Part shown: in pieces, positions 58,866-64,000 of the stretch | How the letters are laid out: the number at the start of each line of letters is the position of its first letter | Position numbering within the stretch: the stretch's first letter is position 1 | NCBI RefSeq assembly: GCF_035918315.1 | Contig: NZ_CP142146.1 | Location: forward strand, 1,426,001 to 1,490,000 | Length of the DNA stretch: 64,000 nt | Origin: Vagococcus jeotgali | Lineage (GTDB): Bacteria; Bacillota; Bacilli; Lactobacillales; Vagococcaceae | Direction: 5' to 3' | Program-made: the position numbers and the translations under genes | Notes under the pieces: model-generated | Told to the model about the DNA's origin: nothing | The model's database searches: none | The model's input: only the letters and a program-made list of their open reading frames with translations

Positions 58866-59918
58866 ATGACAACATCATGGAATAGAAAAGATCAGCACAT
58901 TCACTATGCACAAATGCAATATGACACACCTCGTTTCAATGGATTTGAGGGGATGAGATTTATCCACCAATCCCTATCTCAAACAAAAGTTAGTGACATA
59001 TCGCTTAATACCTCTATTGCTGATTTAAATCTTGACACTCCTTTTTTTATTAATGCAATGACAGGTGGGAGTGATAAAGCTAAAGTGATTAATGAAAACT
59101 TAGCTTATGTTGCTAAAGAGACAAAACTTGCCATGGCTCTTGGTTCAATCAGTATTGCTTTAACACAACCTGATTTACAAAATAGCTTTCGTATTGTGAG
59201 GAAAGTCAATCCAGATGGTATTATTTTTGCAAATCTTGGTGCCCACCATTCCCTAGATAATGCAAAAAAAGTTGTTGACTTAGTCGAAGCTAATGCCTTA
59301 CAACTTCATTTAAATACTCCACAAGAACTTGTCATGCCAGAAGGTGACCGTGATTTTACTATGTGGTTGAAAAATATTGAACATATCACGACTAACCTTG
59401 ATGTGCCTGTTATTGTTAAAGAAGTCGGCTTTGGTATGGCAAAAGAGACTATGACAAAACTCACTGAGGTGGGTGTTTCAATCATTGATGTAGCTGGTAG
59501 AGGGGGCACTAATTTTATCCAAATTGAAAATGAACGCCGTGAGGAAAAGGAATATAATTATCTTATGGATTGGGGACAAACAACGGTAGAGTCTTTACTA
59601 GAAGCACAACCATTTTTATATAATACTACTATTATTTCATCTGGTGGTATTAAAACTCCTTTAGATATGCTAAAATCTTTTGGATTAGGTGCTTCAGCCG
59701 TTGGTATTTCAGGAGAGTTTTTAAATTTGATTTTAACTAAAGGAAATGCTGCTACTATTCAACAAGTTCAACAGTGGAAAGAAGAATTAACTTTCTTAAT
59801 GACTATGATAGGTGCTAAACAGATATCTGATATTAAAGATAAACCTTTTATATTAAATCAAGAATTAACACATTGGTGTCAAGAACGGAATATCCCAATT
59901 CATAAAAAAAGAGGCTGA
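58866..59918 (+). CDS. fni: Isopentenyl-diphosphate delta-isomerase, type 2
   Basis: The 350-residue FMN-dependent isomerase interconverts IPP and DMAPP. It shows FINAMTGGSDKAKVINENLA, ALGSISIALTQPDL, the FMN-binding VKEVGFGMAKETM and DVAGRGGTNFIQIE, and SSGGIKTPLDMLKSFGLGA. It closes the operon two bases after the kinase and is followed by a strong terminator. Confidence 0.96.
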   Translation: MTTSWNRKDQHIHYAQMQYDTPRFNGFEGMRFIHQSLSQTKVSDISLNTSIADLNLDTPFFINAMTGGSDKAKVINENLAYVAKETKLAMALGSISIALTQPDLQNSFRIVRKVNPDGIIFANLGAHHSLDNAKKVVDLVEANALQLHLNTPQELVMPEGDRDFTMWLKNIEHITTNLDVPVIVKEVGFGMAKETMTKLTEVGVSIIDVAGRGGTNFIQIENERREEKEYNYLMDWGQTTVESLLEAQPFLYNTTIISSGGIKTPLDMLKSFGLGASAVGISGEFLNLILTKGNAATIQQVQQWKEELTFLMTMIGAKQISDIKDKPFILNQELTHWCQERNIPIHKKRG

Positions 59919-59940
59919 TGTCAATTATCAGCCTCTTTGT
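59904..59940. terminator. Bidirectional terminator after fni
   Basis: AAAAGAGGCTGAT/ATCAGCCTCTTT, shared with the convergent DsrE-like gene. Confidence 0.88.
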
Positions 59941-59951
59941 TATTTATACTG

Positions 59952-60284
59952 TTAAACTCTAATATACGCATAACCTTCATGTTGTAATTCTGCTAGTCTT
60001 AAAACTCCAGATGGCACTGCTTGAATTAATTTTGGCAATTCATCCTGTGTCATGTGCTGATGCGCCATTGCAAACTGACAGCTATTAAAATGGACTCCAA
60101 AATCTGTAGATAAGACAACTATCTTATCCATATGATGATCCATCTTATAACCTTGAACAGCAGCACCATTAGCTACAACTTCAACTTTTTTGACTTTACC
60201 TTCACCTTTTTTTAATAAATTAGAAACATTCGTTAATACAGTTTGCCATTTGTTTAAATCGTGGATATGAAATACGACTTTCAT
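59952..60284 (-). CDS. DsrE/DsrF-like family protein
   Basis: The 110-residue single-domain protein has the DsrE-type fold (MKVVFHIHDLNKWQTVLTNV, VEVVANGAAVQGY, and a central FNSCQFAMAHQHM with one Cys at the usual position). DsrE proteins bind or relay sulfur or act in regulation; stand-alone members like this are uncharacterised. It overlaps the TmcAL gene by four bases (ATGA), so it is translationally coupled to it. Confidence 0.75.
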   Translation of the reverse strand: MKVVFHIHDLNKWQTVLTNVSNLLKKGEGKVKKVEVVANGAAVQGYKMDHHMDKIVVLSTDFGVHFNSCQFAMAHQHMTQDELPKLIQAVPSGVLRLAELQHEGYAYIRV

Positions 60285-61477
60285 ACTCTCTCTCCTTTTA
60301 CATAGATTGGGGAACGGTAATAATCTTGTGGATCCTTTGATCCTGTTATAAGATTGTATACTTCCCCAACTTTAATATCTAACGACGCACTCTCTTCATT
60401 TTTTCTATCTATCTTAGTAATAATAGGATAAAGACACTGCTTTTTCTCTTGTCTTAAATAAGACCTACCCATATCATTAAATCCTAGTACTCTAATATAT
60501 GGATTTTCCTTATTTTTTTTAATATTTTCAAGACTAATGTGATTTAAAATGTAAGTAGCTAATCGTTGAATTCTAGTCCAAGTATAGCGTTTTGTCTTAA
60601 CTAACTCAACAAATTGAGAAAAACTTATTGCTTTTTTAGCACAATCCTTGATTCGGTATTCTATCCCTTCAGTCATCTGATAAATATTAGCTAATTCTTG
60701 ATAAGAAAGAGTTAGGATAGCATATTTTAAATAAGGCCAAGCTACATCCCAACTAGCTAAACGTGATGTTGATAACTGATGATAGGTATGAGGTGAAATA
60801 CTTGATTTTATTTCATTTATTCTTTTAGTATCCTCTAACATAATTTTTCTAATACTAGTGGCGCTAGAAAATTCAGTTTTATTCACTGTTTCATCATGGT
60901 AGCCTGAGCCTTGACGCTTAATTGGAAATAAAGTCATCGGTTGCTTATACTTAGCATTTTCCTTTGCATAACTCATACCTAATATATGATTAGGAGATGA
61001 AAAATCTAAGGGCCAATTCGGTATAATTTCTCTATATATTGTAGTCATTTGCTGGGGATAACTCATACCATTATTTTTCATCTCTTGATATCTTTGATTG
61101 ATTTGTGACTCATATATCTTATGAGTCAAACCAAAAGTAGCATAATCAAGTTTTTCCTTACTATCTGTTCCAAAACATAGAAAGTCTACATTTAAAGCTT
61201 GTAAAATTTGAATACTACCATGAGCAAAATAATCAGCTGATTGAACAGCACTTGCAAAAGGCAATTCTATTACTAAATCAGCTCCTGCTAAAAGAGCAAT
61301 CTCAGCTCGTTTCCACTTATCTAAAATAGCAGGTTCACCTCGTTGTAAAAAATTCCCACTCATAACTGCTACTAAACAATCAGCTTGTGTCTCTTCTCTT
61401 GCTTTTTTTATATGGTAGAGATGCCCGTTATGTAATGGGTTGTATTCTACAATTAAACCACAACTAGATAGACTCAT
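60281..61477 (-). CDS. tmcAL: tRNA(Met) cytidine acetate ligase
   Basis: The 398-residue YlbM/TmcAL-type enzyme acetylates C34 of elongator tRNA-Met using acetate and ATP. The nucleotidyltransferase signature GLIVEYNPLHNGHLYHIKKA lies at the N terminus, followed by MSGNFLQRGEPAILDKWKRA and ISSSxxR-like SSATSIRKI. ATG 61477 follows GAGGAGAG and is preferred to an upstream start seven codons earlier. Confidence 0.92.
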   Translation of the reverse strand: MSLSSCGLIVEYNPLHNGHLYHIKKAREETQADCLVAVMSGNFLQRGEPAILDKWKRAEIALLAGADLVIELPFASAVQSADYFAHGSIQILQALNVDFLCFGTDSKEKLDYATFGLTHKIYESQINQRYQEMKNNGMSYPQQMTTIYREIIPNWPLDFSSPNHILGMSYAKENAKYKQPMTLFPIKRQGSGYHDETVNKTEFSSATSIRKIMLEDTKRINEIKSSISPHTYHQLSTSRLASWDVAWPYLKYAILTLSYQELANIYQMTEGIEYRIKDCAKKAISFSQFVELVKTKRYTWTRIQRLATYILNHISLENIKKNKENPYIRVLGFNDMGRSYLRQEKKQCLYPIITKIDRKNEESASLDIKVGEVYNLITGSKDPQDYYRSPIYVKGERV

Positions 61478-61503
61478 CTTCTCTCTCCTCTTCATCATAT
61501 GAC

Positions 61504-61540
61504 AAAAAAACGAGGGAGCTGGGATAGCCTTCCTCGTTCC
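61504..61540 (-). terminator. Terminator of the yhbY-nadD-yqeK-rsfS-yqeM operon
   Basis: AACGAGGAAGG/CTCCCTCGTT on the minus strand is followed by TTTTTTTG, between yqeM and tmcAL. Confidence 0.75.
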
Positions 61541-61555
61541 AATAATGTCATACCA

Positions 61556-62290
61556 TTATTTCTCACAAACAAAAAACCAACGTGTTGATGAATCTGTCGG
61601 TGGAGTATCAGTAAAGTCAGAAAATAATTTGACTTGTTTAAATCTTACTTTTTGTAATAAATCTTTATATGTCTCGATAGAATAAGTACGCTCTTCATGT
61701 AATTCATCGAAACGTTTGAATGTGTCTTTTCCTTCTGGAATAAAAAATGTTAAAAAATGTTCCACACTATAAGGGACACTTCCTGGATAACTCTCCCATA
61801 AAAAAGCAAACTCATCTGTCTGGTAATGATAACTATACTCACTAAATACTTCCTCAATTTGATAGATCGAATGTACGTCAAAAATAAAGATTCCCTCAGG
61901 TTTCAAGGCTTTATAAACTTCTTTAAATACACGTGCTACTGCCTGCTCATCAGGCATATAACATAAAGAATCAGAGTAGCATGTTACGACATCAAACTCA
62001 TCTTGTTTTTTTAAATCTAACATATCCCCTACTTCAAATCTTAGACACTCATCATCAACATAGCGACGTTCATTAGCTAGTTTTATCATATCCTCAGATA
62101 AATCTACTCCTGTCACATCTAGTCCAATATTAGCTAGTTCAACAGATAATATGCCTGTTCCACAAGCTAACTCTAATACTGACTTAGCTTCAGGCCTAAT
62201 ATGTCTTGTTGTAAACATTAACCAATCTTCATAAGTTGAGCTATCCATTACCTCGTCATAAATTCGGGCAAATGTTCGGTAATTTGTCAT
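61556..62290 (-). CDS. yqeM: Class I SAM-dependent methyltransferase (YqeM-like)
   Basis: The 244-residue methyltransferase shows the SAM-binding motif SVLELACGTGILSVELA, the acidic TGVDLSEDMI and the later VTCYSDSLCYM. It belongs to the YqeM group encoded after rsfS in many Firmicutes. The substrate is unknown. It overlaps rsfS by one base. Confidence 0.9.
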   Translation of the reverse strand: MTNYRTFARIYDEVMDSSTYEDWLMFTTRHIRPEAKSVLELACGTGILSVELANIGLDVTGVDLSEDMIKLANERRYVDDECLRFEVGDMLDLKKQDEFDVVTCYSDSLCYMPDEQAVARVFKEVYKALKPEGIFIFDVHSIYQIEEVFSEYSYHYQTDEFAFLWESYPGSVPYSVEHFLTFFIPEGKDTFKRFDELHEERTYSIETYKDLLQKVRFKQVKLFSDFTDTPPTDSSTRWFFVCEK

Positions 62291-62646
62291 TACTCCACAA
62301 CCATATTATCAATATTTACAAGAGGAGCATCTGACCATAATTTTTCTAAGTTATAAAATTCACGCTCTTCACCGTAGAATACGTGACAAATCACATCACC
62401 TAAATCAATTAATACCCACTTTGCCGACTCTTTACCTTCAACACGTTTCACAACTAACTCGTGTTTGTATGCTTCATCTACAATTTCTTTTGCAATTGCT
62501 AAAACTTGTTTGTCACTATTACCATGACAGATAATAAAATAATCTGCTAATAATGATACTTTTGAAACATCTAAAGCAACAATATCCTCTGCTCTTTTAT
62601 CATCTGCAGCTTTTACTGCCATTTCTAAAATTTGTTGACTATTAAT
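62290..62646 (-). CDS. rsfS: Ribosomal silencing factor RsfS, ATT start
   Basis: The protein binds ribosomal protein uL14 and blocks subunit joining in starved cells; it carries the family core KAADDKRAEDIVALDVSKVS, ADYFIICHGNSDKQV and DVICHVFYGEEREFYNLEKLW. The only ATG (62622) lacks a Shine-Dalgarno and leaves out the conserved NSQQILE start. AGGAGG at 62660-62655 instead points to ATT codons at 62649 or 62646; the second gives the usual MNSQQILEMAVKAADDK start and 118 residues. The ATT start is an inference. It lies between yqeK and yqeM. Confidence 0.85.
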   Translation of the reverse strand: MNSQQILEMAVKAADDKRAEDIVALDVSKVSLLADYFIICHGNSDKQVLAIAKEIVDEAYKHELVVKRVEGKESAKWVLIDLGDVICHVFYGEEREFYNLEKLWSDAPLVNIDNMVVE

Positions 62647-62658
62647 AATGAATTCCTC

Positions 62659-63264
62659 CTAATTGTTAACTACCCAAGTATTATACGTTTCAATAGATTT
62701 TGGGTAAATTCTTTGTTTTCTTTTTAATAAATAATTTAAAGTTTGATAAGCTTCAAATTTAACTGCTTCATCTAAGTCAATTTCAGATAACTTTCTTGCC
62801 TCATCAACACCAGGGAAATCACGTCCCTCTTCGATATAATCAGCCACATAAATTAATTTAGACAACTCACTCATATTAGCAGCTCCTGTTGTATGAAGCC
62901 TCACAGCATCAAGTATATCTTGATCCGTAATACCAAGCTCTTCCTCGATAATATAAGCACCAACAATACCATGCCAGATAGGATTCCCATACTCTAATAA
63001 TTCTTTGGAAAAATCTTGAGATTTAATGAGCTTAATCATCTCACCATCATCTCTTTCTTTGGCATAATCATGGACTAAAGCTGCAATACTAGCTTGTTCA
63101 AGGTTAACATGATAACGTCTTGCTAATTCCAAAGCCTTTTTTTCTACACGTAAAACATGCTGAAATCTATGATTTGACATCTGGTTAGCTACTTTTTCAA
63201 GCAACTCATCTCTTGAAATCATGATGTACTTATCTGTATAAATTATTGCCTCATTCATAACCAT
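62659..63264 (-). CDS. yqeK: HD-domain phosphohydrolase (YqeK-like)
   Basis: The 201-residue protein of the YqeK family hydrolyses diadenosine tetraphosphate symmetrically in characterised homologues. HD-domain ligands appear in RFQHVLRVEKKALELA, AALVHDYAKE and NPIWHGIVGAYI. It overlaps the nadD stop by 14 bases. Two start codons are possible (63264 or 63258). Confidence 0.9.
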   Translation of the reverse strand: MVMNEAIIYTDKYIMISRDELLEKVANQMSNHRFQHVLRVEKKALELARRYHVNLEQASIAALVHDYAKERDDGEMIKLIKSQDFSKELLEYGNPIWHGIVGAYIIEEELGITDQDILDAVRLHTTGAANMSELSKLIYVADYIEEGRDFPGVDEARKLSEIDLDEAVKFEAYQTLNYLLKRKQRIYPKSIETYNTWVVNN

Positions 63265-63886
63265 ACAATCCTTTTTTATGTATATAGTCTACCACATTAT
63301 CAGGTAAAAGGTACTTAATAGAACTGTTTTTTGATATTTTTTTACGAATCATACTTGAGCTGATATCAATTAGCGGAGCATCTACCCAAATAAGTGGATA
63401 AGGTGACTTTTCAGTATGTCCATTACGTTTTACTGCGACAAATTGGACCATATCTACTAATTCATCAATGTTATACCACTTAGGTAAGTACTCCACCATA
63501 TCGGCTCCAATAATAAAATAATAATCAACATCTGGGTGAATTTCTTTTAAGTAGCTGATTGTATCATAAGTGTAACTCTTACCTTCACGGTTAATCTCTG
63601 TTAATTCAATACCTAAATGCTCATGAGTTTCAACTGCTAATTTTAACATCTCCACCCTATCACTTGCTTCAATTACTCGCTTTTCATCTACATGAGGTGA
63701 TTTAAATGTTGGCATTAGGTAACATTCATCTAAACACAACTGGTCAAATACTTGGTCAGCCATGATTAAATGTCCCATATGCACAGGATTAAAACCACCA
63801 CCTAATAAACCAACTCGCTTTTTTTTCTTTTGAATTGGTAAAGTCTTCGGACTCGTTTTTGTTTTGACAAATGATTGTTTTTTCAT
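63251..63886 (-). CDS. nadD: Nicotinate-nucleotide adenylyltransferase
   Basis: The 211-residue enzyme adenylates nicotinate mononucleotide in NAD synthesis. The nucleotidyltransferase motif GLLGGGFNPVHMGHLIMAD is near the N terminus after a basic extension, and ISSSMIRKKI closes the active site. It sits between yhbY and yqeK, its usual Firmicute position. Confidence 0.95.
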   Translation of the reverse strand: MKKQSFVKTKTSPKTLPIQKKKKRVGLLGGGFNPVHMGHLIMADQVFDQLCLDECYLMPTFKSPHVDEKRVIEASDRVEMLKLAVETHEHLGIELTEINREGKSYTYDTISYLKEIHPDVDYYFIIGADMVEYLPKWYNIDELVDMVQFVAVKRNGHTEKSPYPLIWVDAPLIDISSSMIRKKISKNSSIKYLLPDNVVDYIHKKGLYGYE

Positions 63887-63901
63887 ATCTGACGACCGTC
63901 C

Positions 63902-64000
63902 TTAAATTCGGTTAACTTGATATGAAATTTTTTGAAATTTTTCTTTTGATGATGGACGGTATACAACTAAAATACGGCCAATCTTTTGGACAACTATACA
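63902..64000 (-). CDS. yhbY: RNA-binding protein YhbY, C-terminal part (cut by window edge)
   Basis: The last 32 codons of an open frame entering from the right edge read VVQKIGRILVVYRPSSKEKF, the C-terminal strand of the CRM/YhbY domain, which associates with pre-50S ribosomes. The stop codon is 16 bases ahead of the nadD start, fitting one operon. Confidence 0.8.
   Translation of the reverse strand, partial: CIVVQKIGRILVVYRPSSKEKFQKISYQVNRI

Overview
The window is a 64 kb stretch of a low-GC Gram-positive chromosome, most likely a lactic acid bacterium of the Enterococcaceae type (Vagococcus or a near relative; inference from gene content, no 16S rRNA is present). The signs are AT-rich DNA with strong AGGAGG ribosome binding sites, a complete mevalonate pathway, a B. 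subtilis-like lexA/ynzC/tkt neighbourhood, an efaCBA-type manganese transporter, and a yhbY-nadD-yqeK-rsfS-yqeM gene order. Almost all genes are ordinary core metabolism; mobile DNA consists of one IS256-family element and two nearly identical IS30-family elements.

Region by region. 1-10.9 kb is a glycan-degradation island: GH92, GH125 and GH38 alpha-mannosidases, a GH84 beta-N-acetylglucosaminidase, and a GntR/LacI-type regulator whose probable operator (ATGATATATCAT) occurs three times in the divergent promoter and in weaker form before GH92. An IS256 element has landed between the convergent GH92 and GH84 genes. 10.9-15.5 kb holds transketolase, a DUF896 protein, LexA, a small membrane protein with two SOS boxes on its promoter, and an M42 aminopeptidase. 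15.5-19.6 kb carries L25/Ctc, a GtrA protein and the upper mevalonate genes mvaS-mvaA. 19.6-23.6 kb is a Mn/Zn ABC transporter with a DtxR/MntR-type operator; IS30 copy 1 sits immediately upstream of it and supplies the -35 box. 23.7-28.2 kb has a second GtrA protein, a DUF1846 protein and a threonine-to-glycine pair (tdh, kbl). 28.3-33.5 kb is the pyruvate dehydrogenase operon pdhABCD.

33.9-41 kb contains an MgtA-type P-type ATPase, a degenerate ThiD-like protein, a stand-alone thiolase (first mevalonate step), the SRP RNA, tadA, a PucR-type regulator and a zinc metallopeptidase. 41.1-45.2 kb is an Mga-like regulator followed by a diguanylate cyclase gene broken by IS30 copy 2. 45.1-50.9 kb has pyruvate:flavodoxin oxidoreductase, its flavodoxin, a short GcvH-like lipoyl protein, an ArsC/Spx-like protein and a MntR-like regulator that may act on the transporter at 20-22 kb. 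51-55.6 kb has a LapA-type membrane protein, an SDR oxidoreductase, RNase Z, Obg and a cyclophilin lipoprotein. 55.8-59.9 kb is the lower mevalonate operon (mvk-mvaD-pmk-fni). 59.95-64 kb is the ribosome/NAD/tRNA cluster, cut at the right edge inside yhbY.

The most notable observations are these. Both IS30 copies are flanked by perfect 14-bp direct repeats, much longer than the 2-3 bp usual for the family; removing one repeat plus the element restores the GGDEF reading frame exactly. IS30 copy 1 replaced the native -35 of the manganese operon with a new one at the same 17-bp spacing. A small membrane protein next to lexA has a promoter with LexA boxes over and after it. rsfS appears to start at a non-canonical ATT codon. 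No CRISPR array, prophage, rRNA or tRNA gene was found, and I saw no convincing wholly new defence-type system.
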